A stretch of 64,000 bases of DNA from Montifringilla adamsi (taxonomy: Eukaryota > Chordata > Aves > Passeriformes > Passeridae). Within the stretch, counting starts at the first letter, position 1; every line of letters starts with the position of its first letter. Below, piece after piece: positions 26,494 to 40,700 of the stretch. Below the pieces are notes generated by a model that saw only the letters and a program-made list of their open reading frames with translations, was not told the DNA's origin and ran no database searches. The DNA is taken from NCBI GenBank assembly GCA_017590115.1, contig JAGGNK010006892.1:11690429-11754428 (forward strand), written 5' to 3'. The position numbers were made by a program, and so were the translations under genes.

Positions 26494-26566
26494 TGTAAGG
26501 TCATGTTTTGATTTTATTTATAAATATATATAAAATATGTAAAGGTCATTTTTGATTTTATTTATA
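26494..26566. repeat. Imperfect ~44-bp tandem duplication
   Basis: GTAAGGTCATGTTTTGATTT near 26495 is repeated as GTAAAGGTCATTTTTGATTT near 26539, each followed by TATTTAT. This is a local duplication in AT-rich intron sequence. Confidence 0.6.
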
Positions 26567-29500
26567 TGGTTTGAACCATTTTCTGCCTATGGTCTGGTTA
26601 CTCAAACAGCTACTCCATGCTTATACCAATGTAACTGAGGCCAGATCCCATCCCATCAACCATCTTACTCAGTAACTTCAAGACAAATAGCCAAGTCTTT
26701 ACTTAATTAAAATTCCACAACTTTTGCCTGAGCAAATATTTAATTGTTCCTAAAGTTTACTTTTACCGACGTAAAACCTCTGCTGCTGTAAATCCATGGC
26801 TCCAAGGATTATAGGAACTGTGTCAAGACTCAGATCTCTAAAGTCAAAATGTCTTCTCAGTTGCACCATGCACTTTCACTGCCCAGACGTTTCTGATACT
26901 GGAATTTGGGTCAGTTTGCATCAAAGAACTGTAAATAACCATTTTTCCGTCCATTGACAACTTTAGTATGGAGAAATTCTGAGGATCAGAAGGCTCCAAG
27001 GCAACATTCAGATGACAGTAGGTTTTAGTTCCCAGTCAAGACACGCACTTCTGAGCCTTCCTAGCCCACATGATGTGTGGGGATCTACATGAATTTGGAC
27101 ACTTGTTTTCAAGTAAACACCCAAACTCTGGTGTTTTTATCTTAAACCGAACATCACTCCACTTTGCTGAATGCCATGTCGACCTCCAGTTCTACTGCAA
27201 GCAACAGAAATAGAAAACTGGTCCCTTCTCCTGAATCTGGCTACTGAGGAAGAACAAAAGGGGGAAAAATATCTCCACCAGGCCACTCCGTGAACACTGG
27301 AAATACAAAACCAAAGCAACCAGTCACAGCCATCTGTCACACACACTAATCTAAGTCTTCACTTTTGAAATAAAATCTACTGTGTGACTGAATTTTTCTA
27401 AGTTCTTTATATGAAATAAATATACTTGTTTTATAAATGCTCATTGAAACCAGGAATCCAGACAAACAGTACAAACTTCTTGATTAGTACATCTATTTTT
27501 CAGGTTGCTTTTCACTGGTTCCTGGCTGTAAATACCTCCCTGCATGCTGCTGTAAACAAAGCACGGTTGTCTAACTATTCATTGTACTCTTCTGACAGCA
27601 CAGTAATTCTAGCTTCCAAACAACCTGAAACTCAGAAGAAAAAAGTACTATGTTTCTTATAAAACTATCTCCACAGACCTAATTGTGACATCTTTCTAAG
27701 ATGCTTTCACACTCTGAGCCACCCTTTCTAAGCAAACATAGCCCTGGTTCAAAAAGTGTAGAACTAGTCAGTTTTGTTTCATTTTGCTTTAACCAAACAA
27801 TTTGCATTGGAAAAGTGCCAATTTGGTGAAAATAAAGACCACCCACCTATTAGTTTTGTTGCTGTTTTCATCAGGGACATCTATGCTGAAGTCTGTTTTG
27901 TATTTGCTTTTACTCTAAAAAAAGGGCAAAAAAGACATCTGCGGGGTTTTTTTTCCCCTAATCTGGAATGAAACAAAATGTCCAGCCAACACTACTGAGC
28001 TCTTACTGAAATCCTGAGGACCTCTGAACTCTGAAAACACCCAGTACACTAAGAGGACACTATTTCACAGGACTTTATCCAAAATATCCAAGAAATGGGA
28101 TAAAAATAAACCAGATTTGATGATAACAAATTCTAGTGAAAAACAACCATTCCCTAAGTCAGAACAAAAGTTACTGCAGTATAGCATGGCAAAACTCATC
28201 CAGTAGCTGAGAGTCCATTACTCTTCTTTCTCGAACAGCAAACTATTGTCATTTTCCCTCTGTCACCATGCACTTCACTGTGTGGTTCAGTCTGGTTCAT
28301 TACTCTGAGGGAAAGGTTCCCTTTTCCCAGGCAGTCCTAGCACAGGCTTTAGTCTCATGTCATCAGCTGCTGAAATTAGAGTTCTGGGGACAGTATCTCT
28401 GAAATGTGCTCATACACATACCCCCAAACAAAACATCTGTGCACACCACACCAACTGAGAATGAACACTACCTTCTCTCTTGTACATCAAGAAGAGGGTC
28501 TGTCACAGCTTTTCATTTAAATTAAACTCTGAATCGTGCAGACTACAGCGCTCTGCCTGCAAGGCAGTCACACCTGACCAAGACTAGTGCTGAAATGTCA
28601 TGGCTGGCACAGCTCTGCAGTATCCAAGCTGTACAGGTACATGAAGCAATAGAGCTGCATGTGTTATGAAGCTTAAAAATCAAAGCACAATAACTTGTTA
28701 TTTCCATCATGGTAAATGCGGCAATTATAAAGTCATTGTGGAGGAAAGGTTGGAGAGAAGCATGGGGATAAAATTCTCACTATAGTAAAATAAGGGATAT
28801 TCAAATACTCCACCCTGAGGAAAAGTTTGATGAGAATGGCCATAAATACTGTTTCTACAGCCACATGGGATGAAATCTAAAGCTATTTGGAGCCTTCACC
28901 TGATGCTGGAGCAGACTTTTCAGGAGCTCTGAAACAGCCTGATTCCCTCTCACCCTCCTCACCACGCACTAAATTACAACCTGAAGTGGTGTAGCCAGCA
29001 CTGTGATCAAGCACCACAGAATTTTATAAGGTGCTTTTCATTAGGATTTCACAGTTAGAACACAGTCAGCACAGAGTCGCTCCCAGGAGGTTGGCTCCTC
29101 ATGAACCATCAAGCATCTGGGAAACAGCTTGAGGAGATGTGGGCAACACTCACACCTTTTGTATCAACAAAGCTATGAGACTAAAATAAGACCTTTCCAA
29201 GCAGACAAGATACACTGGGGGAACTCATGGAAATCACACATTCACCAAGGAGAAAGTTGGGATAAAAAACATTTAATAAAAGATATAGGCAAAGACAGTG
29301 CATCTTTCAAGGCACTGAACTGTCCCATGTCGCAACACAACACAGCGCAGCACTACACCGTGTCCTGGATGTCACATTTTAACTGTATTCCATAATGCTT
29401 TATGGGAGTAAATAAAACACGACAGTACATAATGCACTGCCTGTCACATTTACTAAAAAGCATATAAAATCGTTTCACAATGAATAAAAGCAGGTGCTAA

Positions 29501-32500
29501 GTCATAAGGCAAAAAGGCCATTTAGGCCATACACAGAAGGAGGATATTCTAGATGGCAGAAGCCACAAACACATCCTGCACTGGGGGAGAAAAACTATCT
29601 CATAAGGAAGACGAGTGGGAAGTAATCTGGAAGACATCCTTTTTGGTGAGGCAATTCCCTGTAGAGAGTCTGTGCCAATTGTGAAGCAGCTTGCTCTATA
29701 TTTTATTTATCTGAACTAATCTCTCCTTTTATTTTTCCCCTAATTCTTTCGCAACCACTAATTTTAAACATAATGGCATACATGATAGTCCAGCTGTCCA
29801 GAGGAGCTTCCATTTAAATGCTCAAGGCAACGGCATTTTCCAAAGTGCTTGGCTTCCTCCCCCTGCAAGGAGTGCAGCTGGCTGTCAGAGTGGAAACTGG
29901 GATGTACAGTTCAATATTCAGGAAAATGTGCTTGTCTCAAGACAGTCCCCACCATGGGTGCCAGTGCATCCAATGTTTCCTTTTCCCAGTGAGGCCATGC
30001 TGCAGGAGCAGCAAGAATCAGAAAAGTGCATTTCATCCTGTGTTTTCTCTGGATGCCTGCACTTCCTTGTGAGCTTTAGCAACATATCAACACTTTGCTT
30101 TTAATGACATGCCTATTACTACAGACAGCAGTCTGCTTGTATCATCATCATTCAACAGACAATGAATTCCTTCACTAAATCAATGGTAATAATAATAAAA
30201 TCCCAACCAACCTAAAAGGTAATTTCTAACTGATAATAGCTAATAGGACATCTGTTCTGTGATATATCCAGCAAGCAGAGTCTGTATGTGTCAATTCCTT
30301 TAGAAAGAGTAAGAATTACGAAAATTACCTTGTCTAAGGACCTAACCAAGAATATGGAATACTCAGCTCTACCCTTCTACGGTTTCTGGAATTTCAACAC
30401 TTCCAACACTTCCTAAGGTGTTGTTTTGTTTGTAAGCTTGCTTCTCTCTTTCTTCCCCTTGGGAAATTTGGCCAACCAACTTTGATACAGCAGTAAAGGC
30501 TGAAAAAATACCATACTCTGAATGTATTATGACAAGAAATACACCCTCTGAAATGCCATGGAGTGCAACCTCATGAGCTCATCCTCTAGCACAGCTGAGG
30601 AGAGAGTTTCTGAGAACCATGGTGAAGTTCATTTTATTACTTATGAAAGTATTTGTTATTTCAGGAAAGGACCTTAGGATTTTGCACGTGGGAGTTTTCC
30701 AGATATAACTCTCCTCCCCCCACTGCTGTTGTCTTAAAAAAATTAAAAAATACAGCAGTCAGTGGTTTGCCACCAGTTTTTAAACAAATGAGATAACCTT
30801 CAGGGAGAATAATAGCTCTTCAGCTCCTCCAGTTGAAAATTAGCCTGATCTAAATAGCTGAATCCACAGAGAAGCAAAGAACAGTAAAATACTTTTGAAC
30901 CCAGACCACAAATCAGTTCATCTCAGGGACAGGAATGCCAAGCGAGTTGTATTTATCATAGCCTGTTCACTGGCTTTTTTTTTACTCCCTACCCTCCTGC
31001 AATAAGCAGAAACTTTGTTATCCATAAGGTTCTGTGTAAATCAGATGAAAAGATGACAAGACTTCATTGTAAAAATAGTGTATGCCATAGCTGATCACAG
31101 CTTGTTGGGAAGATGTAAAACAGTAAGGTCATTTTCCTTGTTAAAAATAGAGCAGGTTTTGAACTTGTTTTTTTTAGTTTTTGTGGGTTTCTTTGTTTAA
31201 ATGGATATAAACAATAAAATGAATCTTAGACAGTGAACACAATATCACACTTCTGCTCTCTAATGCAAAATATAATCCTATATGGTAGTACCAGTCCTAC
31301 ACATCCCTGTCCTTTTAACGACAGAGGCCCAACTCAACTAAGTCAGCTCTGCTCCCATCACTATTCACCAGCAGTTCTCCAAGAATGCAAACCAAAGGAG
31401 GGAAAGGAGTGTGATGGTCAGTGATAAAAGAGGTACAGCACACTTCCAGACAGGCTAAAAGATCCAAATTGTCTCTTACAGATGCACTAAAATGAGAAAC
31501 AGCCAATCTGATATAAGGATGTATATGTAGGAGTATATTAATGCAGTGGATACATCCAAAACATCACTTCAAGTTGCTTTCAGCTTTATTCAACTTCAAT
31601 AACCCCATTTATTTCAAGAACACAACAAACTTATAGTTAAGCTCATACTTAAGGAGTTTGCTGGATCAAGACACAAAAAAAGAAAACAGCATTTTAACAC
31701 CACCTAACATGTTACTTACCACCCAGAAAATGAACACTTAAAAAGTGAACCTAAATCCCACAAGAGCTGATGAAAGACTATCAACTTGGTTGGTTTGCCA
31801 CTGGACTTCAAAGAAGAAGCTCCATGTACCTGCTCCTTCTCTTATTAACAGGCTTCTTCTTTTTATCAGGAGCATGAAAGATACTCCAAGCAACATCACA
31901 GTTCAAATCTAAAGCATGACCTGTTCTGTCACAGAGGTAATATCAAAAGATGCTCTCTGCATGTTCAGCTAAATTCAGACCTCACATGTAATCAGCTCAC
32001 TCCAAGTCCCTGAGCTGTGTGCAGATCTTTGCTAGAAAAATATATCCATAGAGGATTTACAAAAGAAATAAAATTGAGCTTTAGTTTAAAGAAACAAAAT
32101 TAGCCAGGGCACAACACCAGTACAGAAGGTATCAGAAGGTATACAGAAGGTACAGATGCACTCCAGACATGTAAAATTCAATTCAGAGCCATCATCCATT
32201 TGGTAACAGAAGGGTTAGTAGTCTGCCTGTGGTTCTGTGCAGAGCAACCCCACTAGTCTTGGTGCCATGCAATCTGTGGTTGAACATAACCTCAGCGAAG
32301 ACCACTTATGAGAATTTTAAATGACCACTTGATAAGGAAGTCCAGGCACATATTTCAAAGAGACAGCCTGTCTCTATGCTTCTCACTGTAATAAGCATAG
32401 TTTTGTTTGCATTTAATAATACTGTTTTTCCTGTGAAATGGTCACCATCATAACTGCATTTTGCATACAGAACTGAAAAAGCAGTCCTGAAATGAAGAAC

Positions 32501-35500
32501 AGGCGGGACTGCATTTTGGTGGGGTGAAGGCTCTCCTTTTACCTGTTGCAGTGGGGGCCTTGCTCAGACTTCCACAGATGAATACTGAGAAAACAATTCC
32601 TTAATTACATTTATAAAGATACTGAACTCAGATCAGTTTGCTTTTAGCAGTGACTTGTATTACTTGTTTTTATATGACTTCTTGATAGAGATTTTCTTCT
32701 ACACAGAAGAACATCCTATCTGTCTTATAGTAAAGCAAAAGTGTCTTTAGAAAAGTAACATATGTTAGGCCAACATATAAAACACTTGGTTAACTGCTAG
32801 CTCTTTCCTGATGGGTGGTAGTGTTGCAATGCACCTCTGTTGGACTCTTAAGCCAACAGCAAACTGAATGCTGTATATTTATACATTTTTTCCCTTGGGA
32901 TTTTATAATTAAGTATGAAAGAAGGAAATGCATATATCAAGAATGTGTAACTCTAATGATGTGCAGTACGACTAATGCATATATCCTCATGATTGTGAGC
33001 ATAAAAACACATAAAACCTTGAGAAACCATGAGAAAAAAAATACAGAAGGAAATTGTTCTCCTGGTGCTGCAAAGAGCTTAAGAGAAACATGATAACTGA
33101 AGCAGATGTCTGCAGTGAGTGCCAACATCTTTGTAAGAAGGCTGGTACATAAAACTTGTGTAGTGCCTTGGACAAGATGGTGCCAATTAGAGACACAATT
33201 GCTATTAAGCACAAACACTGGACATTGGCGCACAATGTTTTGCAAAGAAATAGCAAGCTGTGAACTTAGACACTGAATTTTCCTGTTTAGGCAGTGGCTT
33301 CAAGAAAGTAGACCTTTATGGGAAGCTTCCTTCAAATTCTCCTGAAAATATATTTTCATATATATACAAAAATATATTCCTTTTCCATTTTCCCTTCATT
33401 ATTTTTCAGTTTTTCACAACCAAAGACTTTGCCTTGTAAGTCTAGCATAGATCAAGTCTTAGAATTTGTTTTAAAATACTGTTTTAGAAACTGTTTCATT
33501 CAAGCACTTCTACGCCTGAACAAGACATGGAATTTTCTTACAGGAAAAAAAGCGCTGATAGAAGGAAAAAGAAAGTCCAATCAAATGGGGAAAATCTTCT
33601 CATGTTGAACATATTGTAGCAGATAGATAGGCAATTACAGAGTGGAGGTCACATGCTGGGACATTAGGCAGAAAAAGGAGATCTGTTCCGTAAGACAAAT
33701 CAAGGCAATTTTCTCTGTGATGTGATGTTTCCTTATCCTCCATGTCAGCATTGAAGATCTAAAATCTGTGAAAGGGAGTGAAAGGTCACTTCTTACAATG
33801 GAAAGTCTGGCAAAAGTATTCTAACAGACACCCTTTCCTTGGACTGCTTTTGCCTTGGGCATGTTTTTTTGTCTCTTAGAGTCCATATATCTGCACAAAG
33901 AAAAGCTTGTGGGGATACTTCAGTCCCTTTAAGGCAGGTACACCTAATACCTAATACCATAAAGTTACCTAAATTTTTTTTTTTAAATAAGGCAGATCTC
34001 ATTGCATTAAAGTATGATTGTTAGTAGTCTTTTCCTTTTTGTACAGTAGCCTAACAGCTAAAAAATGAACTCTATTCTCAAAATCAGGACACAGCTTAAT
34101 CTCCTCCAAGGAAACAGAAGCCTGTGTTGTGATTCTTCTATTTGCTCAAGAAAATTCAGACCACTTCTGTCTCTTCTCAATGGACTGATAGGTTCTGGAT
34201 ATTGCTTCAAAAATGGCTTGTCCATTTTCCAAGGAATAGATGGAGGTAAAATGCAGGAGAAATTCTTGGCACAAGGACCAGGACCCGAGATTAAGCCAAA
34301 AAATTAAAGACCCAGCAGCTTTTCTACTTTCTACTCCAAGGCACTCTGTCATCAGTCTCTGACAGTTCAGACCAGAGCAGAGCATACCATAGCCTCCTTT
34401 TTGCCCCCATGTCTCAGCTTCCCTCTGCTGAAAACCACAGCACTGATGCAAGGAGAGCAGAAGACATTGAGATCTTTTCCTGGAATGAAGGCAGAACACG
34501 AGTAGGGCCACCAGGGCGGCTTTACATCCTTTAGATAAAACCCATGTTGAGAAACAAAATTCCCAGTCTGGAAAGTAATTTAAGTCATGCATGCTGAAAG
34601 TACTGAGAACTTGAAGTGCGGGGGATCTTTCCTGTAAGTGCTTAGGATTTTCTCTGGAGGTTTGGCATCAGAATGCTGCAGAGCTGTCATGTGGATAGAT
34701 ACTGCAATTCAACAAAGTTTCCAGGCACATAAAATTCTTGGCTGTGGCCTTCTTTTACTGTTATGATCTTGCACCTAAGGATCATCTATGTCTAAGGACA
34801 TTTCCTTAGTCCTTCACCTAGGAACAAAACTACATGTGGCTGGAGTGCAGGAGAGCTAATTCACTGCCGATATTTAGGGACTAGTGGCTGGGAAGGTGAT
34901 ACTGGTGTGTATCAGCATAGCCCACAAGCTAAAGAGCTGCTGTACCACAGGCAGCAACCATCCCTCATACTGGCACAGACACATCCTGACCACCCTAAGC
35001 CAAAACCGAAAGTGGAAAAGGGACTATCTCCAAACGTTTGATTTATACACCTCAGCTTCCCAAGTCTTTTCTTGAAAAAACAGCTGTTTGGCTCATTACC
35101 AAGAAGAAGTTATTGGAAACATTCCTTCTCAGCTGTATTGGGGGGGATGTTGATGAAAAAAAGGAAGAGCCTAACTTACTCTTAGGTTTGTTAAGTCAGA
35201 AGCACAACAGATCCTATGTGAGCAGATGAAAACACACTGAAACCTGCATGGAGCCAATGATAACCAGGACTTTGCTAAGACTCCACGGGGAGCAGACATT
35301 ATGTATCTTTATGTTCTGAGCAAGGCTGAGTATACTGTGGGCAAATCAGGATGTAATTAAATAATCCTTCACTTTCATAGACCTTCAATGAACTCTCACT
35401 TTTAAATGGAAAGCTGGAGTTCCCCATGCAATTGCACTGGAGACAAAGCCAAACTTCAAAAGTCACCCTTTGACCATGGATTCAGTGAAATGTCCGACTA

Positions 35501-37169
35501 AAAAAATGGAGTGGTTATGATGAAAAATTCAGCCAGCTTTGGCTACAGATCTCACCAGCAGGAACACAATGGGACACATTTCACTCCTCCAACTTTCAGA
35601 AGACACATGAGATGACTGAAGGTTGACCAGCAGACACCACCAGCAGCCCTCACATGAAAGCTTCCAGAGAAACATGGTGAACCAACCAAACCCAGTTTGC
35701 CCCCACCCCGCTGAAAGCATAATAGGGAGGAAAAATGTCTGTAGATATCATGGCAGAGGATTTAAGGGAGCCATCTCAGGCTCTGCTTTACACTTCCTGA
35801 CGTAGATTGCACAGCAAAAAAGGAGAGATGCACACAGTGGTGGCATGCACGTGCCAGCACAGCAGGCAGGACTTGGATGCTTGGCTGAGGCATGACCAGA
35901 ATAGGTCCATAAGAGCATGTGAAACTGAATGGATCAACACCAAGCCACCGAGGCTTGCAGCCTGCAGGTGAGAAGGTCTAACCTCCGTCTGTTTCAGACT
36001 GGGAGGTCAGAGGGGACTATTTTACTCCTGTGTCACTCCAGTTCTGTGCTGATACTGATGTTGCACATCTGGATGAACACCATGTGCTGAGATCCTGTCC
36101 CTTCAGAGGGCACAGCTGTATGTTGACTATGAAACACAGCTCCGAGCAGCTGTTTGGCCAAAGAGGAGGCAGATAAGAGGCTTATGTAACGGAGATAAAA
36201 AGGGTGAGAAAGTCCAGTAAATACAGTACTCGCACATCATTTCATTAACACCCTATATCAGAGCTATTGAAGGGAAACAGGGACAAACTGCACCATTTCC
36301 GGCAAAAACTGTTTTCCACACTAATGCTTGAAATGCATAAGGATACCTTGGCACTCTCTGGACTACCCAAACAAATGGCTTCTACTCAACTGGCTTTGCA
36401 TATTTTTTTGGCATCTAGAATTACAGTCCCGTAAGACAAAAAGAACCATCTCTACTTGTAACTGCAATGGAATATACAATGTCAGAAAAATGTTTTCATT
36501 CATGTGTTTGACACAAGAAAGAAAAAAAAATTAATATTGGAAAAACAAATATGAAAGTTGGATTAATGACAAACTTGGTATGTCATAATTGTATTTTTCT
36601 GATTTATATTTATTGGCAAGAATTCCAGAGACCACCTTTTTTATTTGAACTTCCAACCTGTTTCATTTATTCGTCCTTAGTCTTTTCTGTGGAAGTCATG
36701 GAAGAACAGTCCATCAAAGGATGAAATTTTACATCTTTCTTGATTTATCGACTTTAGAAGTCCTACTTTACAGCAGACACTCTAGATTACATAGCAGCAA
36801 CCATTTTTGGATTCCCTAGGGTGAAATGTTCTGGGTCTTTTTATAGTTTAGACTGTAAATAAGAAAATAACACAAGTATGACCTTAAATAACATCTAGTA
36901 TAAACTATAATTAAGTAACTGACAACTTTGGTAAATGACAGCTTCATTGCATGTTACTAAAATCAGTTGTGAGCAGTTTAAGTACTCTACGAAGCACTAC
37001 TGTCCTATCATTTGCTGGCCTATGTACTGATTTACTTTATTTAAAGTAGTTCATTTTTTGCATTTTCATGACACTCCCCATCTCACAACAGCTCCATCTT
37101 TCTCAGACCTTCAGTTCTCATTTGCTACTAAAAAAAAAGTTCCCACCTGGTAAACCTGATGAGCTGTTA

Positions 37170-37790
37170 AGGACACTGATACACTCCATGATTAGCCATT
37201 TCTCCTCTGTGCTCACAGCTGCACTGGGCAGCTGCAAGGACCAGTGAGATGCTGGACTTGGCTACAGCGGTAGGGGAGGGGAGCAGACACCAGCTAAGAG
37301 AGGCTCCAAGAGCACTGGTGGATTCACAGCAAGACATTTCATGCCACTTGCTTCCCACACAGCAGACTTGCCGACCCAGTCTTTGCCCTGTCATTGCCCA
37401 AAACGAGGGGCAGCATTTCAGAGCCATCGTTCTCACTGCGCTCCCCAAGGGCATCACGGGCCATGGACAGGATGGAGTATGCAATGGCACAGGCTGCCCA
37501 CATCCATGCACTTCTGTCAGCTACAGGTTTGTAGGAATTTTTGAAGCCCACACTGGCATATGCAAACACTACCATGATTTGTGCAGCACATATTTGCCAA
37601 GGAGAAGGCAATCCTCCCTTTCTCTTCCCCTCCCTGCCCAGGAGCAGCAAGGGTCAGTCCTTGCATGCACTGGCAGAAGGTGGCGGCATTCCCCAAAAAG
37701 CTTCCAGAAACCCTAAAAGCCCAGCAGAACCCCAGGCTCCCACCAGCTGAGGGTTTGTCTGCTACACAGCTGCAAGGTAAAGGCTGAGAG
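37170..37790. other. GC-richer patch with overlapping open frames, unidentified
   Basis: This stretch is noticeably richer in G+C than its surroundings and contains open frames of 100-155 codons on both strands (for example plus 37249-37716, minus 37650-37339). None resembles a family I know. The minus frame has a hydrophobic, protein-like run (MWAACAIAYSILSMA), which may be chance. Open frames on both strands are expected when GC rises because stops become rare. It may be a decayed retroelement or processed pseudogene, but I cannot name a source. Confidence 0.3.
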
Positions 37791-40700
37791 TCTTCCTTGA
37801 TTCATTCACTTTAATTAAGGGACTGGTGGTCCCCCACCTACCAGTTCAAGTCTAGCCACATACACATTTACTTGGTTATTTCATACATAAAGCTTTAAAT
37901 TAAATGCCTTTCTTTTTTCTTCCTACTTTTTAATGGATGCAGAGAATCATTCTGTCAAGAACAAAACAAATGCCCCACTAAACCCATCTCAATGAACAAT
38001 TTGTTTCTCCAATGCAGCCTTCAAGTAATAAAGAAAGAATAAACATAACATTCTCCTAAGAAATAAAATGAAAACACTCTAAAAAAAACTCTTGCTTATC
38101 AGAGGCATACTAAGATGTTAATGAACTCAGCTCAGACATTTACAGAAGAAGCTCACTCACCAAATGCATTTTCACAGAGCAGTAAGACAGCCTGGAACCA
38201 GACCACCTGCTTGTGTAAATCAGCAGCATCCCTACAGTGATCACAGCTATTTACACCAGCTGAGGATCTGACCAGAGCACCAGGTGAAAAGAGGAAGAGA
38301 AAACTTTAATCTGAGCAGGCCCAGCAGCAATAAGTGCCCAGTGCTGTGATACACTGAACTCATGAGAAATTGAACTAAATTAGCTCATAGGGAAAATTCA
38401 AGGTGTGTCTGACATATTAAACAGAGTTGAAGAACTTATGCATGTTTTTTTTATATTTGCAGGTAGAGTTGGGGAAGATTCCTAATTATATCAACATGGA
38501 CTGAGTTATTTAATTCAAAGGAAAACATTTGCATTTATTTTTACACAAATATTAATACATTGTTATTTATTTTGTCATTTCCAAATTCTCTACATAAACA
38601 TAAGATTTGAATTCAGAAAAGAATTTGTGATTTTCATTCCCTCTTTTCACACTTTTAGTGCTGTTAGAATTTGCTGGGATCAGCAAATCAGGCACCTTTG
38701 AAAGTCTCAGCCACATGCTCTGGGGACTCCCATGTGATTCAAGAGAATGTCAGCTCCTCAACCAGTGCAAACCAGTTTTGCTCATGTGACCCAAATGGAG
38801 CTTTCACCCAGGCAATTGTTCCTGTCATGGTTTTTTCCTTTCCTGGTCACACCTTTTGAACAAAATGGCCACTACTGCACAGAGATGAAACACAGATTTT
38901 GAAGTAAGAATTTGAAATTGAAATACAGAGTTTAGCATTTGCAAAAACACTCAGATGCTATACCACTTGTGGATGTTTAAAAACTAATGTAATGTCTGTG
39001 CAGCATTACGGATGTAAACACATAGATACTTTCAGGGCCTCATTTCAAAATTCACCTAAAATCTTTTCAATGCCAGATTCCTGTATATGATACTTGACTT
39101 TAGGGAGTTTTTGCCTCTCTTTCTTTAATCATATGAAATATTTCCATATGGCTATAAAAAGACTGCTTTTAAAAAGCAAGTCCTGAAAGAAATGCTAACT
39201 AGTCATTAAAAGCCTAGGAATCGATTATATATGTGCTGAGTTCTTCACATTCTCCAAATACATGCTGCTGTTTTGTCAAGATGCAGAATTATCAGTCTTT
39301 ATGTACTATAACAATTAATTAAGAAATCCAAGAGCTGAAGGAGATAGCTCAAAAAAAAATTTTGGAGGCGGTGGTTTCAAAAAAGCCCACTGGCAATGCC
39401 ATTTTAAAAAAAGAAATATTAACAGAAATAAAAAAACAAACCTCAAGCCAACTACAGGTTTGAAAAAGATAAACAATGAAAAGAAAAATTTTAAAAAGCA
39501 GAGATTTCTTTTTTTAAAGGAAAATGAATAGAATGGATGTAGGGATTAACTTCTTTCTCCCCCAAATAGACAAGAGCTCATAAACTGCACCAACTGTTGG
39601 AGAGAAAAAGGTTTGCAGAGAATGGTTTTTTACCTGAACACAACACATGGCCGATTATAGGGAAGCCAGAAGACTGTATCTTCTCTCAGAAATTAAGGAG
39701 CAGGACACAAAGACTGTCAAGGCATCTGATGCTACCATAAATATCTAAGGTTACTGGGAGAACATGAAAGAAAGTATTAGTCTCTAAATTAAACAGTGGC
39801 AGGTAAGAGAAGGGAGTTTTCTTGGCTTCTGGAAAAGATATGAGAATGTTAGAGCTATAAATTATTAGCATCATGATAGCAGCAGAAATATTGTTAACAC
39901 ACAGGTACTTCCTGCAGACTAACACCAAGTCTCTGTTATGGCAGGTGTTGACAAACAGAATGGGAAAAAGACTGTAGTCCTAGGAGGCCTTGTGTTGAAG
40001 AGATTTCACCAAAGCAATCTAAATTACCTTGGGATTCAGACAAAATTTGCAATTCAGGGAGACTGGACACTGGATTACTTTATAAGGAGAACCAATACAT
40101 TTGTCATTACTCATATTATTTGTACTCCGAATTGTGTCTAGATCCAAAAATACCACTTGGGCATCACATTTGTTCTACAATTCTGGCAAAACTGTGTTTC
40201 TTAACCTCACTGTAAAATTGCCACCTCTCTTCTTAGCATCACACCTTCTGCAGGTCTTTACACTTCCTGCCCCAGCCCACATCCAGGAGATCTCAAAGAC
40301 AGACTGACTGGACACAAATTACCCCTGATTCTGTGTTTGTAAGAGATCATAGTTATTTTTTGGCAGATCACAGAAGCTTTTCATCAGGCATGACATGGAG
40401 CACGCATACTGTGACAGAAGTCAAAATGTTGATAGTTTGAATTTCTGTGCATGCAGAATTATACATTCACAGCCCTTTTTTAAGAATCTGCATACACAGC
40501 TAAGACATTTCTGCATGCATGCCTCTGGTGATTTTTCCTCCCCTTAGATGAGTACATCTATGATTAAATTATAATAGTTTTCTACATAGCATTCTTAATG
40601 TTTAGACAGATTGATAGAAGAATATATTTTACTCCCATTACTTGAAAAATCTCTCTTACTGAAAGTAAATAGTGATTAAAGAAACCATAAACATTGCTTC

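Noticed and set aside
34146..34592. 148-codon open frame on the minus strand
   Set aside because: No resemblance to a known protein and no neighbouring splice sites that would make it an exon of PDGFD.
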